Source of the DNA: Nilaparvata lugens
Taxonomy: Eukaryota; Arthropoda; Insecta; Hemiptera; Delphacidae
Assembly (NCBI RefSeq): GCF_014356525.2
Contig: NC_052518.1
Location: 95,113,987-95,177,986 of the forward strand
Direction: 5' to 3'
Length of the DNA stretch: 64,000 nt
Below are positions 23,161-36,195 of the stretch, one piece after another (position 1 is the first letter of the stretch; every line of letters starts with the position of its first letter). A program made the translations under genes and the position numbers. The notes beneath the pieces are model-generated. The model was not told the DNA's origin, did no database searches, and worked only from the letters and a program-made list of their open reading frames with translations.

Positions 23161-24104
23161 AGTGATTTTATAAAAATGTATACATATTGTATGATAACTG
23201 TAGAGATAATAAATCAAATTTTAGAATAGTGAGTTATTTTTACGTGATAAGTAGAGATAAGGAGATAATGATAAGGAAATGAAGTATTTATTTGAGGAGA
23301 AATGTGAATTTTGAGAATAGATGGTGATACTGTAAAAGCATTGAGAGTAGACGTTTCAGAATAGAAAACAAAATTAAAAGAAATCAATAGTTTCCCTCAA
23401 AAATTTATGACGATGAAAGAAGAATAGGGTTAAAGACAGAACGTTGATGATTGTGTTGTCAAAGGTTTTTAATGATTATACTGCCGGTAGAGTCTATGGA
23501 GATCTATCTATGATAACTCTCAATTCTTCTTTCTGAAATTAGAGTCTTGGAGTTTGGAGCATTAGATTCCTGAAAAAACATACATTGAAATATATAATTA
23601 AATATAAAAAATATATTTTTTTTAAACATAAAAAATTATATATTAAAAATATATAATTAAACACTTTAATTAAAGTGTTTTTGACAACATTTTAAGCCTA
23701 TTCAATTATGGAAAAGTTCCACAACATCATCATTCACGCTACAAACGTAATTAAAAACAAACATTATATTTACAAGAAACCATAAACAAGAATATAACAA
23801 TATACAAGAAACCAACAGAAAGCTTTTGCTATCTCTTTATTCCAAAAGAATCCAACATAAGTCTACGCTATCTCTTCACTATGGTAGAATCAATCCAGGA
23901 AGAGTCAGAGCAGCAAAACTAAGATTAGGATTCTAATTAGAAAAAGATGATTTTGAAGCTTTTATTTGGACCATTTGATCAGTTGATCGTTATAATGTTT
24001 TTTGGTTGTTATTTTATTATCTATTTGGTCTAGTTGTTTTTTGAGATCCGTGGGGGTACAATATATACTATTTGAATACTAGCATTTTGTTATTATGGAA
24101 GAAA
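23161..24104. other. Stretch without gene; short palindrome
   Basis: 23659-23680 is a perfect 22-bp palindrome next to an AT-rich run (23590-23650). No coding sequence is supported. Confidence 0.5.
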
Positions 24105-24786
24105 TACTAGTAGTTCTGTGAACAGTAGACCTCGCGCAGTTATAAACCACAGCCTCCTCTTATACTGTCCATCAGTGTAAATCCTGTCTGTATATCGTGT
24201 CGGCGAGATATCGGTGTGAAAACGGCTAATGGCTGTTGTATCAAAAATGCTAACATCAAAAGCTAATCTCCTTCAAGACATACTGGGAACAGGACAGCCC
24301 GAGTTCAAAGCAGAGAAAGGTCGAGAGACAATACTATGTTATTTAAGTTATTAATTGCATGCGTTATTGCATGCAATCAATAGTTCATTTAATAGTGCAT
24401 AAAAATTGCGTTCAATGAGGCATGCAATTAATAGTCCACAAAGCAGCTGATTTTTCACCAAGTTACATTGAGATATTGAATTGCATGCAATTTATAATCC
24501 ACTCGACAGCTGATTTATCATGAATAATTCTATAGTATGATTTTTACTCTATAATATTGGCGTATGAAGGAGGCTCCTTTTCCTTTTATATTATCCTTGA
24601 AATTCAAAATTTCCAAAAACCTTGTATATACGTCGAAGCGCAATTGAAAAAGGAACATACCTGTCAAATTTCATGAAAATCTATTGCTGCGTTTTGCCGT
24701 AAATGCGCAACATATAAAAATTTAAACATAAAGAGAAATGCAAAGCCGTCGACTTGAATCTTAGACCTCATTTCGCTCGTTCAATA
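24105..24786 (+). mobile_element. Second copy of the dispersed repeat seen at 12883-13500
   Basis: Starts ACTAGTAGTTCTGTGAACAG, ends GACCTCATTTCGCTCGTTCA. Slightly longer than the first copy because of extra sequence around 24270-24430 (CAAGACATACTGGGAACAGG). Here it is not inside a foldback element, so its ends can be compared to define the unit. Confidence 0.78.
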
Positions 24787-25265
24787 ATGGGAAAGCCAAT
24801 TCTCTATGAACATTATTCTTATCAGTAAGTTGTAGATTCAGGTGGAATCTAAAAAAAGATTCTCTTTAAAATAGCGAATTAGCTGATTCACTGGATTAGC
24901 TGTAGTTTCCGTTTTCCTCTACCATTGATTGGATACTTCTGAATTATCGTTCAAATTTTGTTTCTCACTTTCAAATCTTATGTTTATAAATGGGTACTTT
25001 CAAATTCTCTTCCAAATTAACCCTTGTTGTACTATCAATTGCTCGCTATTTTGTTCTCCACTTTCTGAAACATAACATTCAGAATCCTGCTACGCTCTTT
25101 CAACTTTTTACTATCTTAGTCTATTTTCATGGCTAAAAAAATATTGTTGAAATGTTAAAGTGAGGTAAAAGAGGGTACCGCTTGTCCCTAACTTTGTTCC
25201 AATCCCCAAATACAAAGCAGTCACTTCGCTTGAAATTTCAGTTCACTTTCCACCTGTTATAGACT
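24787..25265. other. Stretch without recognisable gene
   Basis: No supported feature; CCCTAACTTTGTTCC near 25186 is a weak match to the repeat end at 20930. Confidence 0.45.
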
Positions 25266-25560
25266 TATCTATTATCTATTTATTTATTTACATTTACCAA
25301 TACACACATCAAATACATGATTAGAAAAGGATCAACAGGCCTAGCCCAAAACTGCTCACTTTTCGAATTATTAAACGAAATTCCAATTAAATGCTGTAAA
25401 TCACTCCGAAGACTTCTGCTACTGCAAATATTGACAACAGGTAGATGGAGATTCGATAATATTGACCCTGTTGTCAATATTTGCAGTAGCATAAGTCTTC
25501 GAGGTTATTTACAGCATTTAATTGGAATTTCGTTTAATAATTATTATTCATTAATTAGCA
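25266..25560. repeat. Inverted repeat with 80-bp arms beside a SINE-like 3' piece
   Basis: 25366-25445 (TTATTAAACGAAATTCCAAT, GAAGACTTCTGCTACTGCAA) is inverted at 25465-25546 with a loop of about 20 bases. 25320-25360 carries GATCAACAGGCCTAGCCCAA, a member of the AACAGGC..GCCCAAAACTG repeat family. Confidence 0.8.
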
Positions 25561-25611
25561 TTTGAGCAAATTCAACTTCCAATTTACTTCCATCTGTTAT
25601 AGACTTAGTTA

Positions 25612-25830
25612 TATAGTGTGGTCCACGTTATAATGGCAGTGAATAAGATAGAAGAATAGCGATACCGATTCTCTGCATTAATTAATTATATTTCTACACT
25701 GTCAAAAACATAATTGTCATCGTTGTGGACCTAGAAAAGGATAGTATCATCGGCTCTGTCGAATGATAGACAAGGATAGCAAAACTAAAGTTGATCAAAT
25801 ACTATCATTATAACGTGGACCTCACTATAG
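25612..25830. mobile_element. MITE family B, copy 1 (219 bp)
   Basis: Ends TATAGTGTGGTCCACGTTAT and ATAACGTGGACCTCACTATA. Interior TTATATTTCTACACTGTCAA and CGAATGATAGACAAGGATAG. Shares the ends and the AATGATAGACAAGGATAG box with family A but has a different, shorter middle. Confidence 0.85.
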
Positions 25831-26249
25831 TACAGTTATAAGTCACAGTAGTTGGTAATTGTACACCTATGAAAAAATTGATTAAGAATATAAATTGAGT
25901 TTGATTTTGTACATTATTGTTTTACCTGTTGAGTAATTTACAGTAGTAATTAATTGGAATTTGGTATCTTATAAAAAATATTTATGGATTTAATTACAGT
26001 ACTGTATTTGGAAAGTTGTAGACCTGAAACTAGCTATATTGGCATATTGAATAGTCAAGTAGCAGTTGGAAAAGAATAAAAATTTGAGGCTTTCCACGAA
26101 TATTGTAATATTTGCAAAGCTCATTATCATGCTGGCTTTAGCGCGAACTGTGTAGCGCCACTTGATGCAAGTGATGGTCATATTGGCCTTGCGCTGCTAA
26201 ACAATAAGTTCAATCAGCTGATTGGCAATGCTTCGACTTGAAATGGCAA

Positions 26250-26401
26250 ATAAAGATCTTTGAGCCTCAGTCATCACACGTCCGCCAAGCTGAAAGCACC
26301 TGGACCAATCACAGCCACTGCGATCAGAGTTTGCGACGTTTCCGATGCACGTCCGATTTTCTAGTTCGAAAACTCCGACTAAATTTCATCACAACAAATA
26401 G
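26250..26401 (+). promoter_or_regulatory. Possible promoter and non-coding first exon of the TINAG-like gene
   Basis: The stretch 26130-26400 is richer in G+C and CpG than its surroundings. It contains a CCAAT motif near 26304, initiator-like TCAGT at about 26266 and ATCAGA at about 26321, and ends in AATAG before GTAATT at 26402, a possible splice donor. Spliced to the acceptor at 30025 it would give a 5' UTR with one very short upstream ORF (ATG near 26345, six codons). No other ORF is present. This is inference from base composition and signals; no transcript evidence is available. Confidence 0.3.
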
Positions 26402-27099
26402 GTAATTATTCAACCTATATTGAAAATACCAGAAAAAATATATGTTTCATAGTGTTAAGTTATTGTGCAAATGATCTGTACTTTTTTAGCACCTTACCTG
26501 TTATTAATATTTTCCACTTAAAATTTTCTTCCCACTCAAAGTCATAGTTCTACCATATACTACATTTGAGTGATTTTCAAATTACAAAAATCTTTTCCAT
26601 AAGTTTTCATCTCCACTCTTGTCTACCAGATATGTATGGGTCATGCTCTTTCTCTGAAACCCCACAATCTTGTGATCAGGTCGTTTTTTATACATTGCTA
26701 ATTCAAGATATTTTACGAAATAGTTTCTAGCTCTCTAGATTTGTTATTCAGTCTTAACATTCCTGAACATCTAACCTCCAGGTTATTGAACTTTCAATAA
26801 TACTGAGAACTTCACTTAAATAATACTTAAGAACTTTCAATAATACTCAAAATTCATACCCATTTCCCAGCTAATAATTATTAAAGAATTATATCAACAG
26901 TTTAGTTCCATGAAATGTTACTCTAGTCTTCAATCTAATCTTGTCTAGTCTAATCTAATCTAGTTTCCAATTCGAATATTAGAAGAATTATTGAAGTTGA
27001 GTATTTATTGTAGAAACCTAGATGAGTTCAACCAGGTAACCTCAATTCAATTGAATTCAACACAACATTCTTAATTCATGTACTTGTATTCAATTACTC

Positions 27100-27275
27100 T
27101 TTTAATTTATCTTTTATCGATTTTAAATTCAGCAAATTACGCCAGACCCTCACAAACACAGGCTATAAAGAACATGTGAGTCTCTCACAACGTAGGGGTA
27201 TATATAAATGTACAACGGTACTGTATTATTTGTAAATTGTGAGAATAAATTGATTTGATTTGATCTGATTTTATA
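27100..27275 (+). repeat. LINE 3' end with (TTGAT)n tail
   Basis: ATTGTGAGAATAAATTGATT at 27236, with GATTTGATCTGATTTT after it, is a pentamer tail like that of the element at 2660-4437, but the sequence before it differs, so it is another family or a diverged copy. No ORF. The start is uncertain. Confidence 0.5.
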
Positions 27276-28480
27276 CTATTTTTTATTGATACTTTCAAAC
27301 CCGTTGTCGTCAAGACCCATACTAAATTGTTTGGGAAATAATTAACTTGCAATGACCATTACTTACGCTTACAGACATGACAAATCCATGGTTTATTTGA
27401 TTCTCTATTTAATCAGAAGAATGTCAGTTCTCATATCAATATAAGTTATTTGCATGCGGAATGTTCTTATCATTTGTCACTATCATTAACATACAGCACT
27501 TCTCATTCCGTGGATGAGTTTATTCTATTAAAAAATACAATGGAACTAGCTGTCTTCATATAAAAACAATACGATTTCAATATAGTTTTTTGTTTTATAT
27601 AGATGTGAATACATTAAAACGAACTTTCACATGAATAAAATGATAATCTGTGGTTGATGATAGCGTGTGGTGATATAGATAGAGTACTGGATATAATAAG
27701 TAGAGTAAAAGTAGTGTGTAGTACATTTATAGAAGCAATCGAGACTCCGAGTTGTGGAAAATGAAAATGGAATGTTGATTTTCCAACCATGCGGTTCCAG
27801 CTTCCAGGAAACTAGATGGTAATAAGTGCTGAATTGTTCCGAATGAAAACAAAATATCAACACTTCATTCTATTCAAACTCCACTTTATTATATTCATGC
27901 TGACTCTGATTAATCTTTTCTATTTGTAGTGAAAAGCAGCAATGAGCAGTTATTGCGAATCAAGACAATAATAATAATTCTAATATCATATAATAAGCAT
28001 AATATGATGGATATGGAATAAAATACGATTAGTGCTTGGTTTCTCTATAAACTATGATAATTAATTACATAGAGAAAAATATGGAGTGAAATATTGAGAA
28101 ATGATGGGGAGATGCCTAGAAAAAGATTCACTATTCGTCTACGATAATATAGTTAGAGTAAAATTGCTAACAACTAAACTTATTGTGAATTTAGTAGTAC
28201 TATTATGTAAAACTCCATGGAATTTCATATTACGGCACGGTATATTTCTCTTACAAATTTAAATTGATCGATTTTAGCGGGCGAAGGAAAATAGTAGAAT
28301 TGCCACACCCGACAAAATTAAATAGATAAATTGATCGATAAAGCTTTGAATTATATGATTTTGAGCAACATCTACACTACTTTGGAAAAGAACTGATCAG
28401 TATACCTATACATTCTGACGATCTCTGAGGGTGATGATTTTTGTCTAAATGTTTTTCATATTTTAGTTTGAAAAGTAAGT
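27276..28480. other. Stretch without recognisable gene
   Basis: AT-rich; nothing supported. If the first exon near 26.3 kb is real, this is intron. Confidence 0.5.
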
Positions 28481-28632
28481 GCCGGTTGCACAAAATCCGG
28501 TTGAATTTTAACCGTGATTAATTCAACGAGAACCAATCAGAGAAGCGTTCTTTTCAAAAATGCCTTCTCTGATTGGTTCTCGTGGAGTTAATCACAGTTT
28601 AAATTTAACCGGCTTTTGTGCAACCGGGCCCA
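28481..28632. mobile_element. Palindromic MITE (about 150 bp)
   Basis: Left GCCGGTTGCACAAAATCCGG, right CCGGCTTTTGTGCAACCGGGC reversed; the whole element folds on itself, with ACGAGAACCAATCAGAGAAG inverted around the centre at about 28560. A decayed copy lies at 51885-52022. Confidence 0.85.
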
Positions 28633-29395
28633 AGCATCTGGTAGTAGGTTCCACTTTTTAGCTCAAATCAATTTGCTTCTGTCTTCAAATAACAGATTAC
28701 GGTCAAACACACTGATCGATTCTAATGACATTTTTACAAAAATGTTATTTTATGATTTGCTTAGAAAAAGAGGTGGTTTATAGATTCTGACCATCTTCAT
28801 ATTCCATTTCATATTAATCGTATCTTTTGAAGAAAAGAAATGATTGTGAAAAATACCATCATTGTAATTATTGTAGATTTGCAGAGCTTGTAATTCTGCA
28901 TCCGACGAGGATGATGACATTATTATATCGGTTATTTACTGACATTAGTACAAATCATTTTAATAGGTACTGGTTTTTAGAAGTTTCCCGATTTTCTGGC
29001 GATTTTCCTGATATGACTCCTCAATGAGTCATGTGATTAGGTCATTGTCTATGCAGAAAAGATTCTTCTACAAGGAATCGATCGATTAGACAGCTGACAT
29101 CTAAGATATTAAAAAAAACATGTACCTTTTCAATCACATTTTTTAGATCAATCGATGTAAGATTCCTCCTTTTCCACATGAAAAAATGACATTTTCCACA
29201 ACCTATTAGATTGGTTTTCATCGTCAATAGAAATTCAAAATTAGAGGAAGCAAAAGCTTTCTTTAAAGCCAACTTAAAAGAGCGTCTTCCCTTTTCAAAA
29301 TTAAAAAAAGAAATAGTATCTTTCTTGAAAGCTATAACTTGAAAGAGCGTCTACTCATATTAGAGTTGTAATATTAATAATTGTTTCTTGTATAT
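28633..29395. other. Stretch without recognisable gene
   Basis: 29230-29350 contains two similar lines (AAAGAGCGTCTTCCC and AAAGAGCGTCTACTC). No coding support. Confidence 0.45.
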
Positions 29396-29408
29396 CAATA
29401 TAGGCTTG

Positions 29409-29447
29409 GAGAAAAGATAGCATAAGTTATCTTCATGCTATCTTTTC
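29409..29447. repeat. Short hairpin
   Basis: GAAAAGATAGCAT and ATGCTATCTTTTC are exact inverted 13-mers with a loop of about 11 bases. Confidence 0.7.
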
Positions 29448-29548
29448 TATAAGATATATTTTAGTCAAATTATTGCATGCTCATAACTTGATTGCATGTT
29501 CAAATTGCATTCGACGTATGTGTCAAAGGTTCCACAGATCCTTCTCCC

Positions 29549-29924
29549 ATAGTGAGGTCCACGTGATAATGGCAGTGGAGAAAGATAGCAGAACAACGTT
29601 GCCGATCCTCTGTCTTGTCAATGCCTTCTATAGACGGTAGCTGATACAAGTTTGTTGATGTAATATTAACTGTTCATTCTTGTTTAAAATAATAAATTAA
29701 ATTCTAAGCAAAATATTATATTTTTCAATAATTTCATAATGAATTTTAATGATTAAGATGAAATATTTTGTTAATTAATTATTAATTGTACATTGTTGAA
29801 AGACGATATGGCAACAGAGCAAAGCGAGAAAGAGATAGCTCCATCTGCTTTATTGAATGATAGACAAGGATGGCAATACCATTGCTAATCAAACACTGCC
29901 ATTATAACGTGGACCTCACTATAG
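29549..29924. mobile_element. MITE family A, copy 2 (376 bp)
   Basis: Same order of boxes as 15253-15624, including GATCCTCTGTCTTGTCAATG and AGACGGTAGCTGATACAAG, in the same orientation. It lies only 125 bp upstream of the exon with the start codon. Confidence 0.88.
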
Positions 29925-30025
29925 ATTATTTTGTAAGTTTGAAATAGTTGAGTGTAGTACAATGTTGAAAAACGTCCGTTCCCGTAGCGCACTCTTTATC
30001 TTAAACTGATTTTTATTTTATCCAG

Positions 30026-30154
30026 ATAGAAACTACATTTTGAAGGATAATGGCTCCTGGTGGGAGTGCATCTAGGGCGAACTCCTTCTCATGGAGTACC
30101 CTCGCGTCTATCATTATTGTATTCACTGCTTTCCTCGTCTGCTCTGTATTTGGG
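30026..30154 (+). CDS. Swim: Exon with start codon and signal peptide of the TINAG-like gene (coding from 30050)
   Basis: The ATG at 30050 has A at -3 and G at +4, and an in-frame TGA at 30041-30043 rules out extension upstream in this exon. A likely splice acceptor (TTTTATCCAG) ends at 30025, so 30026-30049 would be 5' UTR. The 35 codons encode a Ser-rich start, then a hydrophobic run (LASIIIVFTAFLVCSVFG), a typical signal peptide or signal anchor. The exon ends in GGG followed by a consensus donor GTAAGT at 30155, phase 0. The next exon starts in phase 0 and carries a secreted domain, which supports the link across a 15.8-kb intron. RNA evidence is lacking. Confidence 0.75.
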
Positions 30155-33085
30155 GTAAGTTATAACAATTGTCTCTATTCATATTTTCATATTTCTAGAT
30201 ACATTACATTCATTCCATTTCTCTAATCATAAGTAGGCCCTAAATTGTATAATCAAAGACATTTTGTATATGACGTTGAGCATGCATTTTTTAAAAGTGT
30301 GATATGTCGATAAATAAATTTATCACTTACTGTGATACTGTTGACACCATTGGTGTTAGAACATGTTTGTTATTTCATAATTATTAAGTGATATTTTTCG
30401 ACAAAATCCCAACGTTTTCATTAAAATCAATTTATACTTCTATAACAGACTGTTTCCCTTCTGATTTTACATTATTTCGTGAATCTTAAACTCACATTAA
30501 TTAGATTGAAACAAGAAGATTAAAAAGACTTGAGTATGGTTGAAAGAAATATTCTTACCTTATCATACTCAAGTTATGTTGAATCTTCTTGTTCCAAGAT
30601 TCATGAAATATTGTAAATCAGAAGAGAAACAGTCTGCAGAGAGATAAATGAGATGTATTTTTCTATGTGTTTCTCCATGCAGTCTGTTATAAATATTATT
30701 TGTGTATGGTAAGAAGTAAAGATGTTCGTTGAACCCCTCCGTATATCAGTGATGCTTATATAAAATTCTGTCAACTGAATAAAAAGACTAGATACTGTCC
30801 AATTTGATCAATTCTGTCAATATTTTTTTCGAGAATATTTCACGCAGAATTGATTATACCACCACACAGGCTTTACTGATTTTATGATCAGTTGATCGTA
30901 ACTACTAAGCTTTGTGATTTGAAGGATGATTGATATCCTGATTTTAAGCATGATTGATTTTTGAATCCTGCATGATTGATATTTCCAGATACAACTTTCC
31001 GTTAGAGAAATGGGAAAGCTTAGATGATAAAAAATTGATAATATTTTTCCTTTTCATGGAAATTTCAACGTTCAAGACCCATTAGTTGAAAGCTCATTGT
31101 CAATGTGTTACTTTTAATCAACAAAACTATTTTACTTTCAACTTTCAAGCAAAAAAAATCATTTCAAGATTTTCATTGTGTGTTACACCTACTTAAAATC
31201 CGTCTTAGCAGAGACGAATAATTCGAGGTGTCAATACCGTTAATAATTCAACGGTTATCTATTCTTTATGGTTTTAGTGTTTTACGTATTTTGGAGCCAT
31301 ATCTATGATAAACTCATCATGATTGAAGACAGTGACAGCTGAAAAATAGTTTTGAATTGGCTCAGCTTAAATCTGTTATTTGAAATTCAAAACCTTTTCA
31401 ACGTCAAAAATCGTTTACCATAAAAGTTCAAACTATCTTTCCATATTTCCACTGTACCATCTTTGATAATACTGTTCCTAGATATTCGTAGTAAATTTTT
31501 GTTCACATTCATGAACGAACATACACTTATACATACATCTAATACATTCTGTACTCTCTGTTCTGAAACAATCATTTAATTATTCGTTTATTCGTTCACA
31601 TTCCATGTAATTGACAATTGATTCATACTAAAAGTAATGGAAGGGGTAAAACGCAATCCATGATTTTTCATTGTAAGTAGAGTTGATAATGATTTGAAGC
31701 ATAGATCTTGATGGACTGAATTTGGAAGTACAAAAAGACTAGAATTGGAGAACAAAAGCGTTTACGAGGAATGTGTGTTAATGGATAAGTTGGAGAACAG
31801 TAACCATTGAGTATTTGCAGAATTTCCATTACCGAGAATGAGATTGTGGGCGTGCATTCGTTCTAAACAAAACATAAAGTTTGGTTGTTTTGCTGAAGCC
31901 CGAAAGCTAATGTGAAAAAATGCAGTATGAGTCGTACGTCAAAACGATCTTTAACCAGCTGAGTAACCCTGAAACATTCTTTGAAAAAGTAGATGAAACT
32001 GTGATTAGTTGGTATTTAGGGAGTATGATGACTGATTAGTCATTGATTGAAAATGAGAATATGAGTGGACTGAACACATGTTAGTGGAAGATTGGCAGGA
32101 TTCGTAGTTTAACCCTTCAAGGTTGTTGTAAATTCGTATTTCATGTTATATTTACCACTCTTTAACCAAAACATTGTTGTACATTGGAATGAAAACATTC
32201 GTGAATAATTATTACCACAACACATTGAGTAGTTTATTATGGATCTTTGAGAACTTACGAAGTCTTTGAACGTAGGATAAACAAATACTATTTATAGGAT
32301 AAATTGATTGATTGATGAAGCTAAAAATAGAAAGTATTTAATCAGAGAATCCACTGAATTTGAAGGTATGAGAGAGACGGTTGGAAACAACAGCTCATCT
32401 TCATAATATAGACCGAATACTCCGAACCTAATTTACTAACATCTTACTATATTATTACATACATTACATAAATACAATATCTATATGATATTGAAAAAGA
32501 TGATTAATAGAAGAAATCTTATGCAGTCTCATCCACAATTGGTTATTATTCGAGAGATTGAATACATATTAGAAGAGAGGGTTTATATGCATCTTCACTT
32601 TTCCTTTTAGGGCTAGTACAATTTATTGTTAGAATGAAACAAATTTTCAAGTGCCAGTTGAAATCTCCTGTTTATTTATTTGCCCATGGATTATTCACAA
32701 TAGAAAACAATATACAGAGTACAAAACTTCTCTTCTTCCCAATATTGATTAAGTTTTCAAAAGTAGGTTTGCAATAATTGTCATTATAGTTTCTCCAAAG
32801 ATTTCAGTTATCACAAAAAAACGTATAGACCTCGAATTCAGAATTTTTAAGAATAATATGAATGACAGAAAACATCAAGAATAAAATATACATGATTATT
32901 GGTGGAAATATCAAATCAAACTTGAAAATTTCACATTTTTAGCATTTTAGATACGCGCGTTTATTCAGTGTCAGTCAAATTTTGAGAAAATAAATGTTCA
33001 TGTTTTATCCCAATGGCTAGCATCTGAATAGAGCGAGTCAGGTGGCTTGATGGTATCATCGCTTGCCTCAAGGTGAATATATATA

Positions 33086-33134
<49 letters not shown>

Positions 33135-36100
33135 ACATATAATAGCAGACGGACGTATGCAGACAGACTGAGAAAAAATAAAACGTCTGAATGCAAACGT
33201 TAGCAGAAATATGGTCTGTGATCCTCCGTCTGTTTGCATACGTCCGTATGCTATTATGTGCGTTAGCCCTCATTCAGCTGTATCTGATTTCTTTCTGACT
33301 GCGATTGATGAAAACAAAAGTTTCCAATTACTCCCTCCCATGAATATTGAGCGGTAGAGTGGACACTACTATCCAAACTTCACCGAGTCATAAAATAAAA
33401 TGTCATTCAATTATATTTTAACATTGAATCTCACGAACAAAAAGTTGTGAAAAAACAAGTTGACAAGCAGCAAAAAATCATGAGAATTGACCAAGCAAGA
33501 CTACAAGAAAGTCTGAATTGTAAGATCATTCGTCTGGCGACTTTTCAGAAAATTCGCTTGTGATTTTCCGTATTTTATCCGAAATTCTTCTACTTTCAAT
33601 TTATCCGTGAAAATATGAAAATATTCATAACAATTATCATAATTTATCATTCAGATATTATGACCTTATCAAATCAGCCCGTATCACTTGATAACCGTTA
33701 TCAATTATTATAATATTAAAAGTGGGGAGATCATGATTATGTGGCATTGAATTGCTACCTTTATTTTAATCCTAGAAGGGTGAGGTTGGAAAGCTCACTT
33801 CCCCCTCTACACTGAAATATGGGAGTTTCCACCCAATTCAGTTCTAGAACTGGTCCTTTATGATATTTTTTATTCATCCCATATTCCTGATTGGATCATC
33901 CTCTGTACTTTCGTGTTGAATTCAATTGCATGGAATATTTAATAAAATTAATCGTTACTAGCCTGGATAGAAATCAATTAGCATTTTGCGTGGATAGGGA
34001 GATTTAAGTGGCCGTAATTTCAATAATCTCTTCAATGTGACTCCAGGAGAGATGTAATTTTGGAACTCAACTTTTTAAGCTTATTGGAAGGATTTGATCA
34101 CTTGACGCTTTGGCTGGCCACTAAAGTTTTGACATGCATGATAAACATGCTTGTACATGCATGTTCATCATGCACATACACATGTTAATCATGCATGTTA
34201 ACTCGAATAGAGCAGCGAAGAAAATAAACAACAAAAAATCAGAGATACAAAACCTAACCTCAAAAAATGTTGCTCGAAGCTTGTGTTGATTCAACCCTGT
34301 AATGATACAGCAATGTATGACATATATCATGCATGTCCTACCGTTAATACGTGAGTAGGCAGCCTTAGCTGACATCATACTCACTATGTGATATAAAGTG
34401 TCTTATTGCAAGGAGTGCAATTTTGCAATTGTGTAAAGTGAATCAGTGTTAAACTGTAATTAACTATTTTTCAACTCTCTGTGATGTGGTAAATACCCAT
34501 ATTGAATGAAATCGACTTGATATTGTCAAAACCTCTAATTTATTGGAAAAATTTGGCCGTACTATTGTAATATTGGAACAAGATTGGCCATATTATAATT
34601 CCGGTTGTTACACCAGCTCTTTAAACATTGAGCAGCAGTATCGGTGAAGCGATTGGCCATTAAAGCGATGAAGCGATCGGTGATTGGCCATTAAACTGTT
34701 GACCAATAAGAGTTGGGCTCTTCTGTGATTGGCCGAGATTGGACACACTCAACTACTCTAAAAATATGGTCATAAGAAGCGTTAAACTATGACAAATGAG
34801 GAGAAACTTAGAACTAATAAAAACAAGTGAATAATAATGATAAAGAATGGCTATGAATATCATGCAGCACGAGACTAAAAAAACTATAACAAAAAGGAAA
34901 TCTACAAAATTGATGTGAAGGTAAGACAAGATAAAATTTGAAAGAAAATTAACATAAAGGTAGAAACTAATCTCAATGTTTCTACCATGTTTTCAAGTTT
35001 CTAAATTACCAAGTTTCATTTTTGAACATTACATTCACATTTCTACGCTACATTTGTTGTTGTTCAACTATAAAAACAATGAATGAGTTATTCAAAAAGA
35101 GCAAAGCCTCACTTTATCTGCTCTCATGACCATATTTGGAATACTTTGGCGTGTCTAGCCTCGACCAATGACAGTAGAGATCAACCTTTATTGATTGTTA
35201 GCTATTGGCCAATCGTAGGGCTTCATTCATTCTATTCAAATATTTTCTTCTACCCAATGTTCAAGCTTCCAATTTACTAGAAATTGATAATAGTGTAACA
35301 ACCGAAACTAGTATCTCGAATTGTTTTAATGAATGAGTAGTTTTCATTCAAAATATTGATCATTCAACTCCCGTGATTTACGGAGCATATTACTCATAGC
35401 TCTTCAAGCTTCAAGCTATAATTCTCTCCTTGCGATCTTTTTTTCTGATCCTCTTCCTGCTCTTTAGAATAGTTCTCAGTTTTATCACGGACAAAATAAG
35501 TGAAGTTCTCAGTTTCAGCACAGACAAAATAAGTAATTTACTTCCTCAATGGTTTTAGATTGCATGCCACTGTTTTTGCATGGATACGATGCGTACATAG
35601 TATGCACATACAGTATAGAATGTTTTTTTTTTAACCTAATCAAATTTTTTATTCACAATTCCAACAATTGAGGGTCCTGCCAAACCCGAAGTTTTTCGGC
35701 GGGTGCCCAGTTACAGAAAAACAATAACATTCGATTTGGCAGATTAAGGGGTCTATACATTCAATACTCTCCTAATATACACGCACAATAAACTATTGCA
35801 TTCGAAGCCTTTTTATTGGTTTCGTCAGATATTGTCAATCACCAGATTAATTTATCTTCAAATAACTTATTGAAGAGATCTTTCTTCAAAGTGATGTCTC
35901 AATTTAGTAGCAACCCCCTCTCCTTGATCAATCCTGGCATATGAAAAAATTTCATCATCTCTATTTTGGTTGGGTGAAGTGTTTTCTTCAATGAATCATC
36001 CCACAACGATCTTTTTGTTTCACCTAATGAAAAGTGGGTATTTTGAAATTTGGCGTCTATGACCATATTGCCATTATGAGGCAATACAGTTATGTTTATA

Positions 36101-36149
36101 CCGAGAAGAAAAAATAAGGAAGATTGAATAGTGGGAAGTATGTGTGTGA

Positions 36150-36195
<46 letters not shown>

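Noticed and set aside
33025..33075. tRNA-like A-box (GGTGGCTTGATGG)
   Set aside because: No B-box follows; the (TA)n tract starts where it should be.
32961..33273. Minus-strand ORFs of about 90 codons over the (TA)n tract
   Set aside because: The frames are open because of the microsatellite and encode Ile-Tyr repeats.
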